Part shown: piece by piece, positions 1 through 9,216 of the stretch
Numbering within the stretch: the stretch's first letter is position 1
Layout: the number at the start of each line of letters is the position of its first letter
Assembly: GCA_000436795.1 (NCBI GenBank)
Contig: HF993158.1
Location: forward strand, 1-53,500
Direction: 5' to 3'
DNA length: 53,500 nt
Source of the DNA: Bacteroides sp. CAG:1076
GTDB lineage: Bacteria; Bacteroidota; Bacteroidia; Bacteroidales; Bacteroidaceae
Notes under the pieces: model-generated
Database searches by the model: none
What the model saw: the letters and a program-made list of their open reading frames with translations, nothing else
Told to the model about the DNA's origin: nothing
Program-made: the position numbers and the translations under genes

Positions 1-38
1 TTTTACTCTTTGCTGACACAGTTTAATTTACATCCTCC

Positions 39-63
39 GCTGGTTCGAATCCAGTCACCCCGA
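39..63 (+). other. Orphan 3' end of a tRNA gene (probable attachment-site remnant)
   Basis: A T-arm is visible: stem GCTGG (39-43), loop TTCGAAT, stem CCAGT (51-55). It is followed by an acceptor 3' strand CACCCCG (56-62) and an A discriminator. The matching 5' strand would begin CGGGGTG, which suits tRNA-Pro. No D-arm or anticodon arm fits in the 38 bases upstream, so this is only the 3' end. Tyrosine-recombinase elements that integrate in tRNA genes leave exactly such duplicated 3' ends. A tmRNA 3' end cannot be excluded because the window begins too close. Confidence 0.55.
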
Positions 64-75
64 CTGGTAGAAATG

Positions 76-112
76 AAGGAGTTAAGTCGTTGACTTAGCT
101 CCTTTTTCTTTT
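76..112 (+). terminator. Intrinsic terminator after the tRNA remnant
   Basis: A 13-bp stem (76-88 with 92-104, one G-U pair) closes on a 3-nt loop and is followed by TTTTTCTTTT. It would end transcription coming from the left. Confidence 0.8.
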
Positions 113-347
113 GTAAATGACACATTTATGACACAAATTGCTCCCGTTTTTGATGAATGACACAACAGATACAAAATATCAATAACTTTTTTTCTTTCAT
201 TTATCATTATTCTTACTTCTTTCTTCATGGAAATAAAGAAGTAACAATTTTACGCTCGTTTAAGATGATTTCTCATTTGCTCCTGATGAAAAGTCCTAAA
301 ATCTAAATAATTGTTATTATCTTCGCCTTATTAAATTAAGGCCGAAT
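113..347 (+). promoter_or_regulatory. AT-rich leader of the R-M gene with an inverted repeat at the start codon
   Basis: No gene is visible here. The perfect inverted repeat GCCTTA-N6-TAAGGC (325-342) ends 5 bp before the ATG at 348, so it could be an operator or could hide the start site. No clean TAnnTTTG promoter box was found. Confidence 0.35.
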
Positions 348-3300
348 ATGAACAGCAATATCACTACCTACATTGAAGAGCTTAATATAGTTTATCAAAC
401 CCAACAAGCAACAGAAGCAACCTATCGTGGAATACTTCAGAATCTGATAAAGGCATTGTTACCTAAGGTCACCATTATACATGAACCAAAAAGGTCTGCT
501 TATGGTGTTCCTGATTACAAAATATTGAAAAATGATATTGCCATCTCTTTCATAGAAACCAAGAACCTAAATGATAAGGATTTAAAGGGGGAAAAGGAAA
601 AACTGCATAAAGAGCAGTTTGACAGATATAAATCTGCATTAAACACTATTGTCTTTACAGACTATTTAACTTTCCACCTGTATGAAAATGGAGAATTAAC
701 CTCTTCTGCAAACATCGCAAATATAGTAAACCAGACTATAGTACCAACAGATGATAAAAAGGAAGAAGCTGTTTTCTTAAAGATTGTACAAACGTTAGGC
801 AATGCAAACCCACAAAAAATAACACAAGCAGGAAAGCTTGCTGAAATTATGGCTGCTAAAGCTAAGTTGATAGCCACAATTATAGGCAACGCTATGAGTG
901 AAAATAAGACCGATGAAGACAAAAATCTCCATGATAAATTATCTGCCTTTCAAAAAATTTTAGTGCATGACATGGACGAAAAGCAATTTGCGGACTTTTA
1001 CGCCCAGACAATTGTTTACGGAATGTTCATTGCAAGAATCAATGATAAAACCCCTAAAACATTCAGCAGGTTAGAAGCTGCGAGCTTATCCCAAGCTTTA
1101 ATCCATTTCTAAAGAAAATATTCAAAAATATAGCATTAGCGGAACTTCATAGTTGTATAGTCTGGATTGTTGATGATTTAGCAGAAATATTCAGGGTTAC
1201 CGATATGACCAAAGTTCTAAAGAACTATGGAAAGGAAACAGGCAGGAAAGACCCCATTATACATTTCTATGAAGAATTTCTTGAAGAATACAATCCTAAA
1301 ATAAGAGAAGAATTCGGTGTGTGGTACACTCCAGCCCAAGTAGTCCATTTTATCGTAGATGCTGTAAATGAAATACTTACCAAAGAATTCGGTATTGAAA
1401 ATGGACTGGCCAATAACTCTAAAATAGAAATAACAGACCATAATGGTGATAGTAAAGAAATACACCGTATCCAAGTTTTAGACCCAGCTACAGGAACAGG
1501 AACCTTTTTAGCTGAGGTCTGCCATGTCATTCATTCTTATTACAAAGGTCAGGAAGGCCTGTGGCCGGAAGATGTAATCAGACATCTAATACCTCGTATA
1601 AACGGCTTTGAATACCTGATGGCTCCATATACAATGGCACATCTTAAATTAGCAACAGCATTACAATTGGATCAAAATAAGGGCAAATTACCTGAAAGAC
1701 TCAATATATATCTTACAAACTCTCTTGAAGAGGAGCAACCGGAAACGAAACTTGATTTCGGAACGTTTGTTTCTGATGAAGCCAATGCTGCCAACGCCTT
1801 AAAAAGAGAAACTCCAGTCATGGTAGTAATGGGTAATCCACCATATAACGAAAAATCCGCCAATAAAGGAAAATGGATTATGGATTTAATGGACGATTAT
1901 AAACAAGAGCCCGGCGAAAGCAAGAAAGTAATAAAAATCAATAAACGAACAAAGCAGAAAACATTCAAAAATACACTGAAAGAACGTAATCCCAAAGGTA
2001 TTAATAACGATTACTGTAAGTTTATCCGTTTAGGACAGCATTTCGTTAACAGAACACAAGAAGGCGTATTGGCATACATTACAGCGAATACCTTTCTTGA
2101 CACGCGATTGTTTAGAGGAATGAGATATGACTTACTAAAAACATTCGATAAGATATATATTATTAATCTACATGGTTCTACCATGAGAAGTGAAAGTACT
2201 CCAGAACTTAAAGACCAATGTATATTTGATATTATGCAAGGAGTATCAATCAATATCTTTATCAAGAAAAAAGATAAAGATGCATCTTCGCTTGCTCAAG
2301 TATTCTATAAAGACATTTATGGTAGTAGAAAATTTAAGCTGGATTTCCTTGCCGAAAACCAATTAAGCACCGTTGATTGTCAGGAGATAGTTCCTTCTGC
2401 ACCATTATATATCTTTAGACCACATGACAATCATCTGCAGGAAGTCTATGAAAGCGGATTTAAGATAGATAAATTAATGCCTAATTGCGTACAGGGATTT
2501 AAAACAGGTAAGGATGAAATTTCAATTCAATTTGATAAAGAAATATTAGAAGAATTATGCAAAGACATATTAAGTAATAATGCTCATGATGTCGTAACAA
2601 AATATTCTTTACCGGATAATGCTGTAAAAAAAATACAGTCAGTCAGAAAAGAAATTTTTGCATCTAATTATAATTGGAAAAACAATTTATGCAAAATAAA
2701 TTATAGGCCTTTCGATAACAGATGGACTGTATATGGAAAAATCTTTATGGACAGACATCGTCCTGAGATACAAAAAAATATTATAAATAAAAATAACATC
2801 GTATTAGGCATAGGAAAATCTGGGAATGTGATGGGAGATTCCGAATGGAGTCTTGTTTCAATCTCTGACATAGCAATGGATATAAATGTTATACCACGTG
2901 GCGGTATATATCTATTCCCTCTGTACATTTACGAGGGTATGCTTCAATATGCCAATTTTGCCCCTGATATAGTTAAGGAAATAGAGAATAGAACAAAGCT
3001 TTCTATGCAGGATTGCCATGATACAGAACGTAGTGATAATGGATTTTTGCCTATCGATTTGATTGATTATATATATGCTGTTCTATATTCACCATCTTAT
3101 AGAGATACCTATAATGACTTCTTACAGTCTGATTTTCCGATTGTTCCATATCCGAATTCCGCAGACTACTTCTTCAGTATAGCAGAAAAAGGAAAAGAGC
3201 TGCGTGAATTACACTTGATGAAAACAATCAAGCAACAGGATATAATTACGCAATACCCAGTATATGATGCCAACAATGACAACATTGTGTTATCAAGAAA

Positions 3301-3544
3301 ATTTGTAGAAAACGATAATGACACAGGTAGAGTGTATATCAACGAAACCCAATATTTTGATAACGTTCCTAAAGATGTATGGGAAATGTTTATTTCAGGC
3401 TACCAAGTTGCGGATAAATGGCTAAAAGACCGTCTCAATAAGAAGCTTACGAATGAAGAAATAATCCACTATCAGAAAATGATAGTAGCCATTAAAAGGA
3501 CAATTGAGATTCAGGAAGATATTGATAACATAATCAGACTATAA
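348..3544 (+). pseudogene. Fused restriction nuclease / N6-adenine methyltransferase (type IIG/ISP-like), frameshifted
   Basis: This was one protein of about 1065 residues. The N-terminal part carries a PD-(D/E)XK nuclease signature (P55-D56, E70-x-K72), then a helical connector. The second part has the SAM-binding motif DPATGTGTF and the catalytic NPPY (N211 counted from the ATG at 1205), followed by a long C-terminal region expected to recognise the target. The frame is lost near 1086-1090: frame 1 ends at 1112, while the frame used from 1205 is already open upstream and continues the protein as IPSFNPFLKKIF. Adding one base near 1088 restores the whole reading frame. No slippery heptamer is seen, so a mutation or sequencing error is likelier than programmed shifting. 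The MTase/specificity half alone (1205-3544, 779 aa) might still be made. The next gene starts 2 bp downstream. Confidence 0.8.
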
Positions 3545-3546
3545 TT

Positions 3547-4920
3547 ATGGAAAAGACACTTACCGGAAATATCGATTTCCTATTGACTATTGATGCGACA
3601 AATGGGCAACATACATTCAATGCTACTCTTAAAAGCATAGATGGAGAATTTAGAATTTATCTTTACCCTGATGAGACGATTTCATTTAATGAATTAGTAA
3701 GACAATCAAGTTTCTGGAATGATGAAATTCCTTATTTTTTGTTCGGAAAGAGTCTTATAGTGAAAAAAGCTCAAATAAACGGAACAGAAATTGAGCTTGA
3801 TTTGTCAGAAACCAAACTAATTACCATACAAACCATTGTCTCTTCAGAGGTGTTCTATTTTATTATAGACACCTATCAATACCGTTACATAGACACAAAT
3901 GTTCAAAATAAAGCTTTATCTTATCTAACTCTCCCAAGTAACATATTGATAAGCAAATTTCATTTAATAGAATATGGGCTAAAGAAGGAAGACAACAAAT
4001 CCATTCCTTTTGAAAGCAACATTGCCAATATAGATTTTACAATCTTACCCAATTTGACTACTAATCCATATACAGCAGTCATTAAATATCATAGATTTTA
4101 TTCAGTTGAGAATGTTATTGAAAAGAATAATATATTACTGGATTTACTTTCATTTTATTATGGCATCCCCATAGAAACCCTATCAATAATTGTACAACAA
4201 AATGGATACACCTATGTAATATACAAACAGCCAACATATAGGTTAATGCTAAATTCACCTAGGAATATGAATTTAGCTTATTTAAATTTATATAGCTTTA
4301 ATGATTTTGCAAAAGGTATCACCGCAGATTTCTCAAATATTAAAGCATTACATACTCCAATAAATGATTATATTAGAACGATATATTTGGATGACATATC
4401 CGCTTTCCTGATATTATATTCCATTTTAGAAACACTTGCTGATACTGAACCTGTTTATTTTGAAGAGAAGGATATTATGGAGCAGGTTTTTGATTCATTA
4501 TTTGAATCCTTTATTCAAGGAATGAGAGATGCCAATGGAGGAAAAAATGAAAAATACTCAAATGGCTCCCCAATTTTTAAAGCTATAAAAGAGAAATGGA
4601 AAAACGACTTACCAGAGGTGTTGATAAAAAAGCCTAGGGAAATGAATCCTTTAAAGAAACTAATCAAGGATAACAATATTGACTGGAAGAAAATAAATAG
4701 ACATTTTTCAGCAGTAAAGAAAGAAGGGACACGGATAAAGGACATTAAAAATTTAAGAAATGCCATTGCACATAAACGCGAAGAAGACTATACGGAATTG
4801 TTAGATATAAAAAACATAAACAGTGATTTATCTTTTGCGGTTTGTATCATTCTATTGAGAAAACTTGGAATTAATAATGTTAATTTTGGCAACTGGGATA
4901 AGTTGTCAATTATGAAATAA
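3547..4920 (+). CDS. HEPN-motif protein linked to the R-M gene
   Basis: A 457-residue soluble protein of unrecognised N-terminal family. The C-terminal part has the sequence RNAIAH (R404 to H409), which fits the R-x4-6-H motif of HEPN domains, many of which are RNases in defence and toxin systems. It starts only 2 bp after the methyltransferase stop, so the two are almost certainly cotranscribed. The layout (beta-rich N-terminal part plus C-terminal HEPN) recalls abortive-infection proteins such as ApeA, but I cannot claim homology. The last 32 bases of the gene fall inside a 46-bp sequence repeated at 15702, so the 3' end may have been rebuilt by integration of an element. Confidence 0.7.
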   Translation: MEKTLTGNIDFLLTIDATNGQHTFNATLKSIDGEFRIYLYPDETISFNELVRQSSFWNDEIPYFLFGKSLIVKKAQINGTEIELDLSETKLITIQTIVSSEVFYFIIDTYQYRYIDTNVQNKALSYLTLPSNILISKFHLIEYGLKKEDNKSIPFESNIANIDFTILPNLTTNPYTAVIKYHRFYSVENVIEKNNILLDLLSFYYGIPIETLSIIVQQNGYTYVIYKQPTYRLMLNSPRNMNLAYLNLYSFNDFAKGITADFSNIKALHTPINDYIRTIYLDDISAFLILYSILETLADTEPVYFEEKDIMEQVFDSLFESFIQGMRDANGGKNEKYSNGSPIFKAIKEKWKNDLPEVLIKKPREMNPLKKLIKDNNIDWKKINRHFSAVKKEGTRIKDIKNLRNAIAHKREEDYTELLDIKNINSDLSFAVCIILLRKLGINNVNFGNWDKLSIMK

Positions 4921-4934
4921 TTATCAATATTTAT
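4889..4934. repeat. Left copy of a 46-bp exact direct repeat (att-like)
   Basis: Identical to 15702-15747. It covers the last codons of the HEPN gene and 14 bp beyond. Inside is an imperfect dyad TTG-nn-AATTAT-gaa-ATAATT-nn-CAA, the arrangement expected for a tyrosine-recombinase core site. The two copies bound 10.8 kb. Confidence 0.85.
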
Positions 4935-4939
4935 AGGGC

Positions 4940-4981
4940 ATAGGGAGGAGAGAACAAAATAATCCTCTCCTTCCTATTTTT
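4940..4981 (+). terminator. Intrinsic terminator after the HEPN gene
   Basis: A 13-bp stem (4940-4952 with 4965-4977, one G-U pair) is followed by TTTTT. It lies between convergent genes and probably ends transcripts from the left. Confidence 0.75.
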
Positions 4982-4988
4982 AGCATTT

Positions 4989-5462
4989 CTACTCAAATTC
5001 TTCCGCTTCCTGTTGCAACAACCTTGCCTTTTCCAGTTTTTCAGCCCTTACCCGTGTACGGTATTCAAAATCCTCCACCTCATTACGGATATTCCTGATG
5101 ACAGTTTTATCTCTGTCACGATGGAATACCACTTCCAGCGTATCCAGTTCATTGCCCGATATGCCACCATACATTTTGATAAGGCGGCACTTCAAGTCAT
5201 TGTCAGAGAGTTGCATATTTCGTTTAAACTGACAAGCATTGCCGACCAAAAGAAGCAGAATTATCCCAAACATGACAACCTGCCACAAGAATGGCCGTGA
5301 GGCTTTGAAGTCCAAAATATGCTTGTTGGTGTGATGAACTTCCAACTGCTGTATTCTCTGCAATTCGTTAGCGATGCGTTCCTGTTCCGAAAATATGTCC
5401 TTGTTAGTGGCACACAGGTTGACATACAAGCTGTGCATCTCCTTACAGATAATACAAATCAT
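4989..5462 (-). CDS. Single-pass membrane protein with coiled-coil tail (mobile-element type, unknown function)
   Basis: About 157 residues from the ATG at 5462. The frame is open up to a TTG at 5510, but that would overlap the previous gene. A hydrophilic N-terminal part is followed by one transmembrane segment (WQVVMFGIILLLLVGNAC) and a charged, heptad-like C-terminal half rich in Glu, Arg and Leu. I recognise no catalytic motif. Small membrane proteins of this kind sit beside mobilisation genes in Bacteroides integrative elements, but that is context, not homology. It is just downstream of the HNH-like gene on the same strand. Confidence 0.5.
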   Translation of the reverse strand: MICIICKEMHSLYVNLCATNKDIFSEQERIANELQRIQQLEVHHTNKHILDFKASRPFLWQVVMFGIILLLLVGNACQFKRNMQLSDNDLKCRLIKMYGGISGNELDTLEVVFHRDRDKTVIRNIRNEVEDFEYRTRVRAEKLEKARLLQQEAEEFE

Positions 5463-5491
5463 TTTTTGCTCAATCTTTGGATTACTTGATA

Positions 5492-5707
5492 TTATTTCTT
5501 TGTTGTCCAACGTAGATTATAAACTGCATTGTTGGTTATATCTCCATCAATATGTTCAACTTCCGTATAAACTGTTGGATCAGGATTGTACAAGAAAGTT
5601 TGTGCCACTAATATATCCACATAGAATTTCTGACCATCAAGAATAATGTAAAGTCTTCCATTGGCTTCTACATAATAAAAAAAATCGTCATTATCTTCTT
5701 CTTTCAT
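5492..5707 (-). CDS. Short HNH-homing-endonuclease-like protein or fragment
   Basis: 71 residues. The C-terminal half reads EHIDGDITNNAVYNLRW, matching the core of the HNH_3 family found in group I intron and free-standing homing endonucleases (H-x-DGD-xxNN-xxxNL-W). Those enzymes usually have more sequence after the motif, while here the protein stops at WTTKK. It may be a truncated remnant or a minimal DNA-binding module. ATG start at 5707. The upstream 240 bp are AT-rich without a clear gene. Confidence 0.5.
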   Translation of the reverse strand: MKEEDNDDFFYYVEANGRLYIILDGQKFYVDILVAQTFLYNPDPTVYTEVEHIDGDITNNAVYNLRWTTKK

Positions 5708-6008
5708 ACTATAAAGGTTTTTTATTATTAAAAAAATGTTATTATTACAATACTAAGGATTTCAGGGGAATCAAATGACATTTTCTATAATAAAAAATCA
5801 GCAACAAAGAGTGATTTCGTGGAAAGTTATTAATATATGACTTCTCCTTCTTTCCTGTCATATAACACTTCTTTCTATTAAATTTTTCTAGTTTAGAATG
5901 ATATTATTTCTCAACATATCCTCTATCATAAGATTCATTTTTATCATTGCTAGTAATTTTTAATCATTTCTTTTCCTGCATATCCGTTATAAATTTATGG
6001 TTACAAAA
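5708..6008. other. AT-rich stretch without a recognisable gene
   Basis: Very A+T-rich with frequent stops in all frames. I see no RNA gene or promoter box that I would defend. Confidence 0.5.
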
Positions 6009-6040
6009 AAGGAGACAGTCTCAAATTCGACTATCTCCTT
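6001..6040 (-). terminator. Terminator-like hairpin, minus strand
   Basis: A 12-bp stem with one mismatch (6009-6020 with 6029-6040) closes on an 8-nt loop. On the minus strand it is followed by TTTTTTG. It could end transcripts from the aspartyl protease gene about 370 bp away. Confidence 0.6.
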
Positions 6041-6120
6041 ACATTATTATAATTTCGTCTGTACTTTCAAAATGTACTTATAATGGTTTTTACAGAAGAT
6101 TCTTGATAGCTTCCTTCAAC

Positions 6121-6333
6121 GTCCAGATTCCCAAAAACAAAATCAACCCCAACCTGGCAAAGGATATTATCTCAAATGAACTTCCCGGTATCATGAACTG
6201 GGTTCTTAAAGGTAGGGAAAGGCTGAGAATGAATGGAAAGTTTACAGATTCTCCAGTGATGAATAAGACACTGGAAGAATACAGACAAAAGGGTAGTAAA
6301 AAAATACACAGGCTTTTTCTTCCTCCATTTTAG
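6121..6333 (+). pseudogene. Remnant of a phage/plasmid-type primase-helicase C-terminus
   Basis: The plus strand encodes ELPGIMNWVLKGRERLRMNG followed by KFTDS, TLEEYR. This matches the segment after the helicase core in P4/D5-type primases, usually written E-L-x-G-I-L-N-W-x-L-x-G-L-x-R-L. No helicase core, Walker motifs or start codon remain, and the reading ends at 6333 without the usual C-terminal domain. It is a fossil of the replication module of a mobile element. Confidence 0.55.
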
Positions 6334-6413
6334 GGTAATTTTCACGGGTAATTATATATTATTGCAACAAAGATAATAGCGGAATGTCTTGATGTATGAT
6401 AATGATATAAAAA

Positions 6414-7659
6414 TTATTCGATAAAAATAAGTTTCTTGTTGTTGATGCTCATTATAAGTTTTTGTCGTGATAGAATTTCATAACCCAAAAGTCCATCAAT
6501 CTTGTTTGTCCAATGAGCGTTTAGATGACTGATATCACTAAATACTGTTGGCAGGTGCTTAAAGCGTTTTTTGCCAATATTCAAAGATTTTATATCACCG
6601 TTTTTTACTGTAGTTGATTCTTTTGATGCTCCTTTCAATTCCGTAGTGGAAATATTTGACATTCGTTTTTCCAGTTTACTAAACATTGAGTCATCAATCA
6701 GGTTAGCGGCAGCACCACAATCAATACCCATCATGAGAGTAATATCACCAATCTTTGTCTCGATAAAAGGAATGTGCGACTTTTCAGAGGTCATCTGCAT
6801 CGGAACCTCATAGGTCTTATATCTCATTTCCTTTATATAATTTTCTGTTTTATCACTCTTGATTAATGTCAATGTTTTCCCTTCATAATCGAATAGCCAA
6901 TCGTAGTCCTTTAGCACTTGATAACCAATTAATCCATATATTTCTCGATCTTTTGACAAGTGAGAAATGTCTGACATTACAAAGTCTGTATTTTCAGCAC
7001 GAATCCCATGAAAATTGAAAGTGTTGACACGAAAAACATCTAGACCCGAAATTCTAGAACTTACGCCTTGTGCACTTATTGAGTTTACTGTATCATTACT
7101 GTGGGAAAAATATTTACTGTTCAGGTAAAGACTCGGCGCACCACTATCCAAGATAAAATCACGTTCAATACCATTCAATTCTGCCTTAACAAAAATAAGT
7201 CCGTCAGATATTTCCATTGGTACTGTAATAACATCATCGGATGGAGTTTCAAAATCTTTTTTCATATCTACCTTTTTTACGGGTAGCAGATCCATCTGTT
7301 TTATCTGATTGTCACTATTAAAGATAAAGGTTGCTTCTTTATGCCCCAGTCGTTTGCTGTAATTGAAGTCATATACTAAAGTCAAAGTCGCATCTGCTTG
7401 CCGTTCGTCTATTTTATTTATATTAGAGATATGTTCGTCCATTTGTGTTATTATTTGCGCTAAAACTTGGATAGCGCTTGGACCGCTCTTACCTGCACAG
7501 ACGAAATCCGGTGCAAGATGTTCATGCAGATTTTCAACCGAGTGATTGTTGACAGCGTCAACAGCAATGTTAACTATTTCCATACACCGCTGGCTATCCT
7601 GTGCTGAAATGGTATATATAGAAAAAAAATGTAAAGATAAGAGCAATAAAATATTTCAT
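6414..7659 (-). pseudogene. Retropepsin-like aspartyl protease, secreted, frameshifted in a T8 run
   Basis: About 410 readable residues. After a SnoaL/NTF2-like N-terminal part (about 20-120) come two aspartyl-protease half motifs, DSGAPSLYL and GIDCGAAANLID, typical of bacterial retropepsin-like proteins with two catalytic Asp residues. The natural start is the ATG at 7659, giving MKYFIALIFT and a good signal peptide ending near SAQD. That frame is broken by an eighth T in the run at 7622-7629; with seven T the signal peptide joins the mature protein perfectly. Without correction, only a poor TTG start at 7646 exists. The homopolymer makes slipped-strand phase switching or a sequencing error possible. 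It stands alone on the minus strand. Confidence 0.75.
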
Positions 7660-7732
7660 AATATTCTGTTTACATGTGTTTATATGCAAATATGTAAATA
7701 TTTCTACAGTTGTAACAGTATTCAATTATAAT

Positions 7733-8060
7733 TTAACTATAATTTAACGGCATATTGTCATATATATTGCCTTTTCTATATTCAATAAATTGATATTCTC
7801 TCTCATCACCGGCTTTCCTTGCCGGAGAGATTTCATATGCAAAGGTACAGCGACGGACGGTCGCCAAGTACCGCTGTGCTAACGGCTCCCGGATCTTCAC
7901 GGCAGCCTTCCACAAATCGAAGATTTGGGTATTCCGCTTTATCCTGTCACTGTTTACTTGTCTTGTTCGTCCTATGCTCGCTGTCTGTCCTGCATAAAAA
8001 TCATTCCCCGACAAGAAGCCGGAAGAGCTTCGATAAGAGGGAAAACAAAAACAATGTTCA
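7733..8060 (-). other. GC-richer relic with weak reading frame, promoter-like box and hairpin
   Basis: A minus-strand frame of about 94 residues (7733-8014, TTG start) runs through here but I recognise no family. The base composition is clearly richer in GC than its neighbours. On the minus strand a TACCTTTG box (7837-7844 area) lies just before a hairpin with arms CCGGC/GCCGG near 7807-7827. It resembles control-region DNA of conjugative elements and may be a fragment of one. Nothing supports a functional protein. Confidence 0.25.
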
Positions 8061-8116
8061 ACAATTAAATTTCCAGATACACAAGATTTTGGACAGCGTC
8101 ACAACCTTTTATAAAT

Positions 8117-8971
8117 CTATAAATGTAAATTCAGCAACACCTTCTCTTTATACCCATTAGGATACTCAAAAATTTTTGTTTGCCTTTTAAATAATGGCCG
8201 ATATGTATGCACTATCCTATGATGGTTAGGACAAAGTATCATCACATTATTATAATTATTATTTAACGATTGTGTAAAGAATTCAATATGGTGGGCATCT
8301 ACAACAGGCTTGTTGCCATATGGTGCAGAAATGAGTTGTCCACAAATTTGACATCTGAAATTATAGAGTTTTTTTAAATTCAGACACACATTACGGTCCA
8401 GCTTACGAATCTTCACAAAATGATTTTCTTGAACTATAGTTGCATTATTATCAGTCAATAGCATATCCTCAAAGCTTTTTTCAGTAATAGCTAATTCTGA
8501 TAATTGCTTTTTAGTCTCTTGGTAATCAGAGGAAGTTATAGGAACAGCCTACCAAACATTAGGATTATCAGTAGTATAAAAAGATAATGAAGATTTCAGC
8601 TCTTGAAGAATTTTTATATTAGACATATTCTCTCCTCGCTCTTTCATAATCTTTTTAATTTTCATCTGCTCATCTATGAATTTATATAAATCCGAAAATT
8701 CAGAACGTAATGCCTGGAGGAAATCATTCATATTATCATAACGGACTTGATACATTTCTGGATGATTAGGATATTTATTTCTATCGAAGTTTTGATTAAC
8801 TACCTTAATCCCCGAATATATCTTTCCATTCAGCAGAATAGAAATCTGACGCATTTCACCAATGTCCAACTTTCCAAATATACCAAGAAAAGAATTCAAT
8901 AAAGCCGTTCTTATAGTAAAGCCTTGATACAACAAACTTTTATCTACTTCTTTTACATATATAAGTTCCAT
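8117..8971 (-). pseudogene. HNH endonuclease with an in-frame amber stop
   Basis: The first 140 residues (8971 to 8552) are of unknown family. They end at a TAG (8549-8551), and the same frame continues without interruption for 28 codons to an internal ATG at 8464 and on to 8117. The C-terminal part is an HNH nuclease: CQICG, then VDAHHIEFF, N, LCPNHHRIVH. The full protein would be about 284 residues, like HNH enzymes with an N-terminal recognition region in restriction systems. Reading TAG as one changed codon (for example from CAG or TGG) is the simplest explanation. The C-terminal nuclease half could be translated on its own from 8464. Confidence 0.75.
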
Positions 8972-9011
8972 AACTACAATTTATTCGCAAAGATGCTAAT
9001 TATTTGACAGA

Positions 9012-9189
9012 CTATCTATAAAACAATATCAATATTTCTGCTTGCTTGGAATTCCCCCTCACTCCACCTTTTGGATTCTCCACATCTCCCTTATAGCGAG
9101 GAATCAAATGTATATGCACATGAAATACCGATTGACCAGCCGCCTCATTAAAACTATTAATTGTTTGAATCCCATGATGAAAAAAAAAT
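9012..9189 (-). pseudogene. C-terminal fragment of a HIT-family hydrolase
   Basis: The minus strand reads NEAAGQSVFHVHIHLIPRYK followed by GDVENPKGGVRG. This is the histidine triad (H-x-H-x-H) and its usual surroundings in bacterial HIT nucleotide hydrolases. The N-terminal two thirds are missing and the frame shifts again at a run of nine T (upstream edge), close to the stop of hipA. The fragment ends with a stop at 9012-9014. Confidence 0.7.
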
Positions 9190-9216
9190 GTCTATCGAAG
9201 TCGGCGATTACACTTT

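Noticed and set aside
1083..1100. Programmed -1 frameshift in the R-M gene
   Set aside because: No X-XXY-YYZ slippery heptamer or downstream stimulatory stem is evident at the junction.
5374..5646. Plus-strand frame of 90 codons across the HNH-like gene
   Set aside because: The minus strand here has the HNH motif; the plus frame has no start signal or recognisable content.
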